From assembly GCA_026210745.1 (NCBI GenBank), contig CP110630.1:6510001-6574000 (forward strand): a stretch of DNA of 64,000 nucleotides. Reading direction: 5' to 3'. Positions 53,070 through 62,547 of the stretch are shown piece by piece (within the stretch, counting starts at the first letter, position 1; every line of letters begins with the position of its first letter). The notes beneath the pieces were generated by a model. That model was not told the DNA's origin. It saw only the letters and a list, made by a program, of their open reading frames with translations, and ran no database searches. The translations under genes and the position numbers were made by a program. The stretch comes from Exobasidium rhododendri. Its lineage: Eukaryota; Basidiomycota; Exobasidiomycetes; Exobasidiales; Exobasidiaceae.

Positions 53070-53215
53070 TTTGATCCTTACCACGTCAGAGAGCATGAGA
53101 CCAAACTTTCTTCCTATTATACCTATGATGTGATGTTGCTACTGCTAATCGAAGCTTGTTCATTAATGACGCACTATTTGACACTGCGCAATCTGGTGCT
53201 AAACATGAGTGGGGA

Positions 53216-54574
53216 CTACAGTTTCGCCCCCTCCTTTCGATGCGCAATGCTGAGGACTGCTTCGGCGGCGTGAGGAAATTTTGTTGCATACCGCTTAGCT
53301 TCGGCAGAACTGGCCTGTTTCTGGGCCACTCGTGCTGCAATCCCTTGGGAGATGACGGCGGCCTGAGAAGGAGGCGGTAAGAGAAGAACAGTTTCAAAGG
53401 GAAGCAAACGTAATACTTGCAATAAGAGAACTCACCCTAAACCACGACCATGCTTCACAAAATTGCCAGCTCGGGATAGGATACGGTCTTCCAGCTGCTT
53501 CGCAGTATACCTTCATCAGATCATCCTTTTGCGGGGTGGGACTAATGCTCGAATCAAGTCCACCTAACAGCATGAACATCTCTCCTCTCTCTTGCGAATG
53601 CTTCATCTCATCTGGATCATTGATCTTTGTTGGATTGGGGCATTTCATCGAGAAGGGTTGAAGTAAGTTCCCCAGATCAGAGAGTGGGTGACCCAGCGTA
53701 GACAGTTCCCAGTCGATGACTGCGATCACTCTTGGCTCGGTGGGGTGATAGATCAAATTGTCAATTTTGTAGTCACCATGATATATGCAATTCTCGTCCT
53801 TGACCATATTTGCAGAGAGCCACTTTGTGATCTCTTCTATATTGGGAATCGGGCCTACTTCTTTGCCGGTATCTGCATCTCTCACTTGACCTTGCATCGT
53901 AGAGACGCCCGACAAGGCTCTCAACTGTCGTGGGTAGAAGTCTGAATTCTTGCCGTACTTCTCCAGTCCAATCTTTGTCGGGTCCACTTTGTGCAGCTTT
54001 GCCAACGTGCGGATAGCGGAGTACCAGCTGTTGGTGGCATAGAGAAGGTCAAGCCTTTAGCGCATTCCTCACCGCAAGCTGTCCACAAGTTCTTCGTCAC
54101 TCACCACTCTTTTCTTTCCTCCTTGGGCAGGGAAAGCATTCTGGCATCAGTGAAGATACGGCCCTTGATGAACTCCATGATATAGAACGGAGTCCCCACC
54201 ACGCTTACATCTTCGCACAGACAATACACGCTCGGTACTGGAATTGCCTCTGAATGCTCTCTTCCCCCTTCGAGAGTGTCGTTGTATTTCCCTAACGCTT
54301 CGATGATCTTGAATTCCCTCTCGACTGCATGAGCTGTCTTAGAGACTAGCTTGCCCGGTGGCTTCTTTCGAAGTATGAATTGTGCTCCCTTCTGATCTGT
54401 CAATAGTAGAGTCGGGTTCGATTGACCAAACGCCGCTTGTTGCACACTGACGGGCGTCTGTATCACCTTAGACGTCGATGCGTGAGAAGCGAGATAGTCA
54501 TTCAGAGCACTAGTGTTGATTTCCTGTCGGACCGCACCAAATTGCTGGTCTCCCTCCTTGCTCGTTGGCGCCAT
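53216..54574 (-). CDS. ACAD10/11-type APH-fold kinase with C-terminal PTS1-like AKL
   Basis: Phosphotransferase with the aminoglycoside-phosphotransferase fold, equivalent to the kinase part of ACAD10/11, which phosphorylates 4-hydroxyacyl-CoAs for beta-oxidation in animals. Exons 54574-54105, 54027-53436 and 53362-53216; 402 aa. Motifs: [11 protein letters not shown] with the ATP-binding Lys, [23 protein letters not shown] hinge, the catalytic loop [15 protein letters not shown] and the Mg2+-binding [15 protein letters not shown]. The last exon ends [11 protein letters not shown] fits the peroxisomal targeting consensus. No acyl-CoA dehydrogenase domain follows, so here the kinase is a separate protein. 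It diverges from the helicase gene. Confidence 0.9.
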
Positions 54575-54895
54575 GTTTGGTGGTAGAGGGTGGGAAGATT
54601 GGTATGAGATTGTTCCTCAAACACTTTCCCCGCTTTTCTCACAGAGGTATTCCAGTTTTAGGACCTTCTCCACCGGGCAATCTGAGGTGAAATTGGACCG
54701 GCGTCCTTCCACGTGGAGCAAGCCTAGAGACGATCCCCACTAGCGTCCTCTCTCTAGATCGTCGCGCTAAGTTCAGCTCGCGCTTTAGCAAATTGAAGGT
54801 GAAATTCATCTTCTTCTGGGAGTGTACATCCACTTCACTATCACTTGAGCGCAGGTCACAGGACTCATTCGAGCACTCTCGCATCGCAGAGATCC

Positions 54896-57739
54896 ATGCG
54901 ACCACCACTTGGCTTGCATGTCAGACTTCTCTCATCGATAGCCTCACCCTCCTATCGCCTTCCAGCATGGGCACGTCAAGTCCAGCCAAGGCGATTTGCG
55001 CACAGTGCCGATGCGGCGACACAACATCGACCATCTCCTGCTTCCGACACAATGGGATCCCACATTCTACGAGCTACAAAATTACAAGAGATCGCCGAGC
55101 ATCAAAGGGGTCCACCACCTCCATTCGAGCCGATAGAAGATGTGTACGACGCCGCTTATACAATCCATGATGGATCTGCAGACAAGATATCAAATAGTGT
55201 CACCTCCGCCACTACTCCTGTTGCAAGGAAGAGGAGCGTCGTTTTGGAGAGCAAGATTCCGACTCGGAGACCGGCCAGTAAGACTGTACTCAATGGTGGT
55301 GTTAGCTATCGCGAGCGAGCTCAGCGTAAACTTCACTTGCAGCGTATCACTGAAACACTAGGTCCAGCAGAGGCTCGAGCGACACAGAAACGATTCGAGA
55401 GGGAAGATGAGGCCAGAAAGGGACAGAGAAAGGTACTGCTGGAGAAGTTGAGACCTTACATGGAAAGTCAGCTTCAGTTAATTGAACTCGAAGCAGAGGA
55501 GCAGAGGAAAGAAGTAGAAATTCGAAAGAGCTGGTCAGTGGAGAAATTGACAAAGGAAGGCTTGGCCTTGAACATGATGGAGGGGTACTGGCTTCAAAAT
55601 GAAAAGGAGAGACGAAACGAGGACGGAAAGGTGATTAAAGCAAAGAAGAAGTCGCAGTATTTAACGTTACGAACGGCCGTGTTTCATAGGATAGGCAAAG
55701 CAAGATTAGGCTGGACAAAGCTCCAGAAGGGCGATCAAGTTGAAATGAGAAAGGCAGTGAAGCGACAAACGCCGGAAGAGACGTTCATCGATGGCGAGTC
55801 TCGTTCGACTGAGACTGTAGATTCTCCCGATGAAGTCATCTCTGCGACAGTAAAGTCGATCACGGAGAATGAGATCCGGCTCAATCTAGGAGCACCCTTT
55901 CACGACCTGGACTTGATAGCCAATCCACTATGGCGCATCGACTTGGCATACAATGATCTGATAGAGAAGCGACTCAAGGATAGCGTAGAGGCGTTGATGC
56001 ACGATGTAGAAGCTACACAACGAGCTGACTCTGAATTGAGCGGCACCAGTCTCGTTAATATATTGCTGGAAGAGGGTCATGAAGCCAGAGCAAAGTCAAA
56101 TAAGTTGACGATTGCACGCTGGATCGAGGAGAATTGCCAGGGTATGGAAGAACCTGACTACGGCTCGCTCAACAAGACACAAAGGGCAGCAGTGAAGATA
56201 ATGTTGTCGGAGCCGATCAGCCTCATTCAAGGCCCACCAGGTACAGGCAAGACGAGCACGATCGTCGCAGCTATCCGACTTCTCAAGCAACACTACGAGA
56301 TCCCTCATGCCATTCTCTTGACCTCGCACACCAACGTCGCTGTAGACAACCTGGCGCAAGGCTGCAAGGACGCAGGGTTAAATGTCATTCGAGCAGGCGC
56401 AATGGCAAGAGTCCGCGAGTCGCTCAATGACATTACCGTGGAAGGACTGATGGAGAAGCACCCCGCCAAACCTCGACTAGATGACCTGGAAGCGAGCAAG
56501 ATATCCACGATCAAAGCTCTTCAGGCGTTGCAGAACATCAATCAGACTGATGAAGGCGATGAAGGAACGATAGAGGTGGAAGATCGGGAGCTGCCAAGGT
56601 CAGATGTAGATGCCGACGTGGAGTGGCTTGTCGGTCAAAGCCTCAGTGCAGACAGCAGTGAAGTGGCCAAGTTGCAGAAGAAGCTGTCCCTGTTGATTCA
56701 GAAGACGTTTGTGCTTCGTCGTGATATGGAGACGGACATTTTCAAGGGAGTAGACGTCGTCTGCTGTACTGCTCTCTCTGCGCCGCTCATCAGAGTCGTT
56801 GATTTCCCTCTCGTCTTCTTCGATGAAGCAAGTATGGCGACCGAACCAATCACGATTGCGACAATGATCAAGGGTTGTCAGCAGCTGAGCTTGATTGGAG
56901 ATCAGCAGCAACTTTCTCCCCTGGTGAAAAGTCGTCAAGTGATGGAGGAAGGTCTCGGGCTTAGTTTGTTCGAACGACTGATGGCAAGAGGGGACTGCAA
57001 GAGTGTCATGTTGAATACGCAGCACCGAATGCACCCTTCCTTAAGTCACTACCCTAATAAGGAGTTTTACAAAGGTCGATTGAAGAATGCAAAGCCTACC
57101 CTTCGCATTCCTGCCATCGAGTCTGCATACATCAAGGGCGGGCGTCATCTGTCCTTTGTCGATCACAAAGGAAAAGAGAGCGTGACGAAGAACAAATCAC
57201 TGGAGAACAATAGAGAAGCCGAGGTCCTCGTCAAGATCATCGCAGACATCCTCTGCAGGAACGAAGATATATCAGGATCAGACATCGGGATCATCACTCC
57301 TTACTTGGGTCAAAAGGAGCTACTCTGGAAATCACTACAAGATCCGTCCTCCTATCTTCGAGCTCTTTTGACGAACGAGGTGGCTCGACTAGGTGGTTCA
57401 AAGAGTCGAATCCGAGAAGTCATCGATGACATCGAGATTCACACCATTGACGGGTTCGAGGGAAGAGAAAAGAAGGTCGTCGTGTTCTCTTTAGTACGTG
57501 CGAACAGCATGAAGTATCTGGGCTTCTTGAAAGAGGAGAAGAGATGGAATGTGGCCCTGACAAGAGCGAAGAATGCCCTGCTCATCGTGGGGAATTACTC
57601 AATGTTGAAGAGGGGTGACAAGGGGTGGATGGATTCAGACGAGCAAGAGGAAGGAGAGGAAGAAAGTTTTCTTCATCGATTTTCAGATCATCTCCTCGAG
57701 GAGGATTGCATTGTAGCCGCCGAGGACGTACAGTCGTAA
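54896..57739 (+). CDS. SF1 (UPF1/IGHMBP2-like) helicase with mitochondrial presequence
   Basis: 947 aa, single exon. The first 40 residues (MRPPLGLHVRLLSSIASPSY..., ending RRFAHSADA) are Arg/Ser/Ala-rich, without acidic residues, and include a plausible processing site, as in matrix-targeted proteins. Helicase motifs: QGPPGTGKTS (residue about 445, motif I), LTSHTNVAVDNL (Ia), FFDEAS (II), LIGDQQQLSPLV (III), LNTQHRMHP (IV), IDGFEGREKKVVVFS (V) and NVALTRAKNALLIVGN (VI). The N-terminal half has an IGHMBP2-type stalk/beta-barrel region after a coiled segment. By family it unwinds RNA or DNA with 5'-3' polarity. A frame open to 54845 lacks an ATG before 54896. Its stop is 93 bp from the convergent oxidoreductase. 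Confidence 0.9.
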   Translation: MRPPLGLHVRLLSSIASPSYRLPAWARQVQPRRFAHSADAATQHRPSPASDTMGSHILRATKLQEIAEHQRGPPPPFEPIEDVYDAAYTIHDGSADKISNSVTSATTPVARKRSVVLESKIPTRRPASKTVLNGGVSYRERAQRKLHLQRITETLGPAEARATQKRFEREDEARKGQRKVLLEKLRPYMESQLQLIELEAEEQRKEVEIRKSWSVEKLTKEGLALNMMEGYWLQNEKERRNEDGKVIKAKKKSQYLTLRTAVFHRIGKARLGWTKLQKGDQVEMRKAVKRQTPEETFIDGESRSTETVDSPDEVISATVKSITENEIRLNLGAPFHDLDLIANPLWRIDLAYNDLIEKRLKDSVEALMHDVEATQRADSELSGTSLVNILLEEGHEARAKSNKLTIARWIEENCQGMEEPDYGSLNKTQRAAVKIMLSEPISLIQGPPGTGKTSTIVAAIRLLKQHYEIPHAILLTSHTNVAVDNLAQGCKDAGLNVIRAGAMARVRESLNDITVEGLMEKHPAKPRLDDLEASKISTIKALQALQNINQTDEGDEGTIEVEDRELPRSDVDADVEWLVGQSLSADSSEVAKLQKKLSLLIQKTFVLRRDMETDIFKGVDVVCCTALSAPLIRVVDFPLVFFDEASMATEPITIATMIKGCQQLSLIGDQQQLSPLVKSRQVMEEGLGLSLFERLMARGDCKSVMLNTQHRMHPSLSHYPNKEFYKGRLKNAKPTLRIPAIESAYIKGGRHLSFVDHKGKESVTKNKSLENNREAEVLVKIIADILCRNEDISGSDIGIITPYLGQKELLWKSLQDPSSYLRALLTNEVARLGGSKSRIREVIDDIEIHTIDGFEGREKKVVVFSLVRANSMKYLGFLKEEKRWNVALTRAKNALLIVGNYSMLKRGDKGWMDSDEQEEGEEESFLHRFSDHLLEEDCIVAAEDVQS

Positions 57740-57832
57740 AACCGGGAGAGAGGAGAATGCAAATGCAATCGACTGTAGTGCTTTAAAATAATACATATAC
57801 CCTTATGCTGCTCTTCATGCTTTTCAAATACC

Positions 57833-59112
57833 TCAATCGACGAGGACAATGATCTTGCCAGTGTCTGCGATGGGAAAAGTTGGACCCAATTCAGTAGCCT
57901 GATCACGAAAAAAAAATCACTGCTCTGTCTCCACTCACTCTTGTTGCTCTCCATCTCATCGTGAGCTTCTTTGATCTGCTTCCATGAATAGACCTTGTGA
58001 ATGGCGAGATGGTGTCCCTTTTTCCCCTTTGACTCCTGCTTGATACCCGCGACGATGTTGTCTACACCACCGAACTTGATGAACTCCTGAACGAGATCGC
58101 TCTGGTATTCGAGATCTCGAGAACGCAGCGTGGAACCTTCAATCTTGAGTCGCTTCGCTAGGAGTGGTCCCATGTTGAACTCGTTTACCTTGATGCCGCC
58201 CATGAAGCCTTGCAGTACCAATCGTCCGTCCTTTGCCAGGGAAGAAATATTGGAGACCAAGTAGGGTGCTCCAATAAAGTCCATAATGACGTTCACGCCC
58301 TTTCCGTCGGTCAATTTAGATAGCTTGATTGTGGATTCAGTAGATCATCGTCAGCTATCCACCCCCCCCATACTCGTCGTCTCCCCTCGGCAGCCCCTTT
58401 CGCCGCAATTCCTCACCTCTTCTGCCCAGTCACTGGCCTTATAATTGATCCCCTTCTCGGCACCCACACTCTCGCAGAACTTGATCTTCTCCTCACTTCC
58501 AGCAGTGACGTATACCTTGTTCGCCCCCATAGACTTGGCGATCTGTATAGCGGCCAGACCAACGCCCGATGCACCGGCGTGGACGAGCAAGTCCTCCCCC
58601 TTCTGCAGGCTCGACAGGTGGTTGAGTGCTTGATACGCAGTCAGGAAGTCTGCAATAGTAAATGCCATCACGATCAGTGTCCGAGAGATACACTCTATAC
58701 TGTACACCAACTCACTTTCTGGAATAGCCGCAGCCTGCTCCCAAGACAGCTCTTTGGGTTTCGGCAGCACCATGCGACTGGGCACCTTTACATACTGACT
58801 GTAGCACCCTCCTGTACTCAGCCCAAATACTTCCTGCCCTGCCTTGAAGCTACTCTTTCCTGCATCTGCAATCGTACCAGAGAACTCCACACCGAGAATC
58901 GGACTTGCTCCTGGCGGTATGGCGTAGGCTCCTTCTCTCTGGAGGATGTCCATCCTGTTCAGTCCGAATGCATTCACCTTGACCAGCACTTCCTGCCTGT
59001 CCTCTGCACCATCGAGCTTCGGCACGGGCGTATTCTCATCGATGTACAAGCTCGAAGAGGGGCCCTTGCCGTCCTTGATGAGTATGGCTCGCATTGAAGT
59101 GGGGACTGACAT
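57833..59112 (-). CDS. NADPH:quinone oxidoreductase, PIG3/zeta-crystallin type
   Basis: Zinc-free medium-chain dehydrogenase that reduces quinones or enones with NADPH. Exons 59112-58716, 58649-58417, 58323-57939 and 57864-57833; 348 aa. It begins MSVPTSMRAILIKDGKG; motifs are VNAFGLNRMDILQREG, PILGVEFSGTI and the cofactor loop VHAGASGVGLAAIQIAKSMGA, followed by TDGKGVNVIMDFIGAPY and GRLVLQGFMGG. The final micro-exon (32 nt) gives NTGKIIVLVD, the typical C-terminus. No catalytic zinc Cys ligands are seen. It shares a promoter of about 500 bp with FZO1 that has two E-boxes. Confidence 0.92.
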
Positions 59113-59615
59113 CTGGATTGTCCCGTCTTGTGGGATATTACAGTAGGACGTTCAGAAGGTGAGAAATAGTGCCTCCGGTGTGGAACATGCCCTCTCCCTT
59201 CCTAATATTCTGACCCTTGGTGGAGGCGGTTTTACGGCCGAAAGACCCGTCGACAGCACGTGACCAGAAAGATAAGATTGGATGTTCAAGAATCGATACA
59301 CGTGGTAGACCCCACTGGGAAATTGAGAAAAACCAGTCAAAAGGGCGTCGTTAGGCGAGGGAAGGGGCCCAGTCAGATCGAGTCAAAATAAAGCCCGCCC
59401 GTCTCCGGCTCTGACTTGAGGTTCTCATTTCGTGTTTTAGTATTACTTGATACCATCATCTCTTCACTTGACGAGCGCGCCACACTCCCCAAAGCGACGT
59501 CAATCACATCCATCCTCTACGACATCGACTGTGACTAAATGGACCTGAAGTAAAGCTGTCCCAGACATCACTTTACGGCAACTGACGAACATTACTCACC
59601 CCCTCAAGTAGCGCC
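59113..59615. promoter_or_regulatory. Divergent promoter with two CACGTG E-boxes (oxidoreductase/FZO1)
   Basis: 503 bp between the two start codons. CACGTG at 59257-59262 (followed by AC) and again at 59299-59304, 42 bp apart. These are bHLH (Cbf1/Tye7-like) binding motifs; use here is inferred. Confidence 0.5.
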
Positions 59616-62258
59616 ATGTCACAACAATACGCTTCAGCACCGTTGGTGTCGACGCCCGAAGAAAAGGAAATGGCCTTCACAACAGATCTGTCGGAGCGAG
59701 AAGGCTTCGAGCCAGCAGAGAAGGTCAGAGGTATTGAGCAGGTCTGCGTTGAAAAGGATACCGAAGACATGAGACGTGTCATGGAAGAGCACCAACAGCT
59801 GTACACGGAAAATCAGGAGAAGTTGCTCACCGCCATCGACAGTACAAGTGAGATTGTCACCCAATTGCGACAATTCAGCAAGGATAGATGGGTCATCCAC
59901 TATCCAGAGGTCACGACAAGCGAGATACCTGGTACCGTTGCTGCGCCATCGCACTCGTTGGAGGAAAGTGACGTGACTAAGGAACAGGTCGTTGCGCCTC
60001 CTGCGTTTCAACGATCGCTCACCTACCAACCCAAGCCCAGCTCACAAAATGCTCGTCCGACACTACGAAGGCAGCCACTTCGCTCCGAAACTACTCGAGA
60101 CATGTCAGTTCTCAAGCTTGAATTGAAGGTCGGACCAGCATCGAGATCAATGAGCGCTTTGATGCACTCCTTGGAAAAGTCCTCCATTGCTCAGCTCCTA
60201 GATGGAAGATTTGCGTCTTCCTTGACGCAATTAGACCATCTGAGAAAGCGAGTCAGTGACAAGCAGAGCAAGGTTCTGATCACCGGTGACTTGAATGCAG
60301 GCAAGAGCACGTATGTCAATGCTCTCTTGCGACGAAAAGTCATGCCCACCGATCAACAACCCTGCACGACTGTCTTTTGCGAAGTGCTCGACGCAGAGGA
60401 AGGAAATGAAGGGCGCGAGACGGTACACATGCTCAAGAAGGGTGTCTCGTACGACATTCATGATGACGCAACCTACAGCGAGTTCACGTTGGAGGACATT
60501 GAGCAAATTGTCACCGACGCCGAAGAGCTTGACGCAGAGGATGCGCCCGTCATCAAGTGCTATTGCAACGACACAAGAGCCACGCAAGAATCACTTCTAC
60601 GAAACGGAGTCGTTGACATTTCCCTCATCGATGCACCTGGCTTGAACACTGATTCAGTCAAGACGACCAATCTGTTTGCACGACAGGATGAGATTGACGT
60701 CGTCGTCTTTGTCGTTTCTGCGGAAAATCACTTCACACTCAGTGCAAAGGAATTTCTCTGGAACGCCAGCAACGACAAGGCCTACGTCTTCATTGTTGTC
60801 AACAAGTATGATCAGATCCGCAACAAGGAGCGATGCAGGCAGAGAGTATTGGAACAGATCCGGCAACTCAGTCCACGAACATACGAAGATGCCGAAAACT
60901 TGGTGCACTTTGTCGACAGCAGTGCTGTGATGCAGAGCAGTGAAGAAGAAGACGTGAAGGAGTCGTCGATGATGCAACCGTTCAATCAAATGGAAGCAGC
61001 TCTACGAGACTTTGTCCTCCACAAGCGAAGCATCTCGAAGCTGCAACCCGCTCAGACGTACTTGTTGAAGGTGCTCTTTGACGTTGCCTTCTTGTCGCGA
61101 ACGAATATCTCTGTGGCAAACAGGGAGAGGAAGGAAGCAAAGGAGGCTCTGGCTCTCGCAAGACCTGCCCTCCAAAAGGTTCAATCCAGCGCAAACAAAC
61201 TCGAGACACAATTGGAAGGAGAAGAAGACGGTGTCGTAGGCGGAATCGTCGACGGAGCAAAGTCACGACTGGAGGAAGCCATCGAGCGAGTTTCCAAGGG
61301 TGAACCAGCAGAGGTCTCAACGTCGCTCCCAGAGTATCCCGGTCTCTTTGCGGTGTGGGATTATGCTAGAGACGTTCGAGAGACTTTGCTGCACAGTGTC
61401 GAGTTGGCAGTCAGGAGCGTGGAAGATCTGGCTCGTGATTGCACAAAGGACGCCGTGGACAAGATTCGTTTGCTGGGAGAAAAGCACCTTCCGGACGATG
61501 TGGAAAAGAGCAACCGAGTGTTCCTTCCGGAAGCGATGTTTGCGAAGAGAAGAAGCAGAACCGCCTTTGCAGGACTAGGCCTCGGAGCAGAGTTGGTGGA
61601 GGTGAAGATCAGTGACATCTTCGACGTCAGGCATCACTTCATGCTCATTACTGGCTCAGACAACGATGGCAAGGCTGCAAAGGAGCAAGACGAAGAGACT
61701 TCCATGGTCAACAGTCTTTCACTCGGATTGGGTGCCTTGACCCTTGTTGGAGGAAAGGCATTCGGAGCAAAGACTGCGGTGGACATCTTCGTTCGAGTGT
61801 CTGACTTGGTCGGCAACCCTACTGCCAGAAGGTGGGCTCTGCCTGTCTTTGTAGTGGCCAGCACCGGTCTGATTGCCTGGACGATCATTGATCTGCCCAA
61901 CTCGATCCCTAGAAATGTTGGTAGAAGCCTAGCAAAGGAATTGCGACAGAGCAGCAGCGCTGTAGTGGCGGACAAGGCGGATGGTCAACAATCTCTTGCC
62001 CTTTCCACCGTTACATACTCCTTCACCGAGATTCAAAGTAGGCGAATCAGTAGAGACTCCAGGAAAGTGCTCCGTCTGGCTGGATACGACCTCAGTGAAC
62101 GATTCCGTGTAGCGATCAACGCCCGAAAGCATGAAGTCGCCGAACAAGAACAAAAGGAGCAGAAGGCGCAGACGGCAATGACCTGGTTTGAAAGTACGGG
62201 AAAGCGTGTGTCTGTCATTCAGAAGGAGCTGGACATTCTCAAGGGTATCAGTGCTTGA
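59616..62258 (+). CDS. FZO1: Mitofusin, mitochondrial outer-membrane fusion GTPase
   Basis: Dynamin-related GTPase that fuses mitochondrial outer membranes. Single exon, 880 aa. An N-terminal helical region (about 40-95) precedes the GTPase domain: G1 GDLNAGKSTYVNALL (Gly224), G2 Thr in QQPCTTVFCEV, G3 DAPGLNTDSVKT, G4 VNKYDQI. Helical heptad repeats follow, including a coiled coil around 500-535. Near the C-terminus two hydrophobic segments (SLSLGLGALTLVGGKAF and ALPVFVVASTGLIAWTIIDLP) form the membrane hairpin, then a last coiled coil (EQEQKEQKAQTAMTW...). Length and layout match fungal Fzo1. The ATG at 59616 is the first in frame. Confidence 0.94.
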   Translation: MSQQYASAPLVSTPEEKEMAFTTDLSEREGFEPAEKVRGIEQVCVEKDTEDMRRVMEEHQQLYTENQEKLLTAIDSTSEIVTQLRQFSKDRWVIHYPEVTTSEIPGTVAAPSHSLEESDVTKEQVVAPPAFQRSLTYQPKPSSQNARPTLRRQPLRSETTRDMSVLKLELKVGPASRSMSALMHSLEKSSIAQLLDGRFASSLTQLDHLRKRVSDKQSKVLITGDLNAGKSTYVNALLRRKVMPTDQQPCTTVFCEVLDAEEGNEGRETVHMLKKGVSYDIHDDATYSEFTLEDIEQIVTDAEELDAEDAPVIKCYCNDTRATQESLLRNGVVDISLIDAPGLNTDSVKTTNLFARQDEIDVVVFVVSAENHFTLSAKEFLWNASNDKAYVFIVVNKYDQIRNKERCRQRVLEQIRQLSPRTYEDAENLVHFVDSSAVMQSSEEEDVKESSMMQPFNQMEAALRDFVLHKRSISKLQPAQTYLLKVLFDVAFLSRTNISVANRERKEAKEALALARPALQKVQSSANKLETQLEGEEDGVVGGIVDGAKSRLEEAIERVSKGEPAEVSTSLPEYPGLFAVWDYARDVRETLLHSVELAVRSVEDLARDCTKDAVDKIRLLGEKHLPDDVEKSNRVFLPEAMFAKRRSRTAFAGLGLGAELVEVKISDIFDVRHHFMLITGSDNDGKAAKEQDEETSMVNSLSLGLGALTLVGGKAFGAKTAVDIFVRVSDLVGNPTARRWALPVFVVASTGLIAWTIIDLPNSIPRNVGRSLAKELRQSSSAVVADKADGQQSLALSTVTYSFTEIQSRRISRDSRKVLRLAGYDLSERFRVAINARKHEVAEQEQKEQKAQTAMTWFESTGKRVSVIQKELDILKGISA

Positions 62259-62547
62259 AAGCTTCTCTCTCCGACCACTATCACCACTACTCTTTCCTCT
62301 TCAATTCCTCGCATCTGTTCTCTTCCCCTCGTCGTTGTCTGTACATCTCTTGTATTCTTTTCTCATCTCTCTTTGCATCTACGCAATATAATGGATTGCA
62401 AACAAATTGATGTCCAGGTGTGAAATCGCAAGGCATGGAGTGGTGTTTCTATGGTTGTGCTGGTACATAATACATGCGGGGGAGGCTCTACAACATGTTC
62501 GAAGGCGGCCCTCACGATTGATGAGCACGCAGCGGTCAAGGGCGCTC

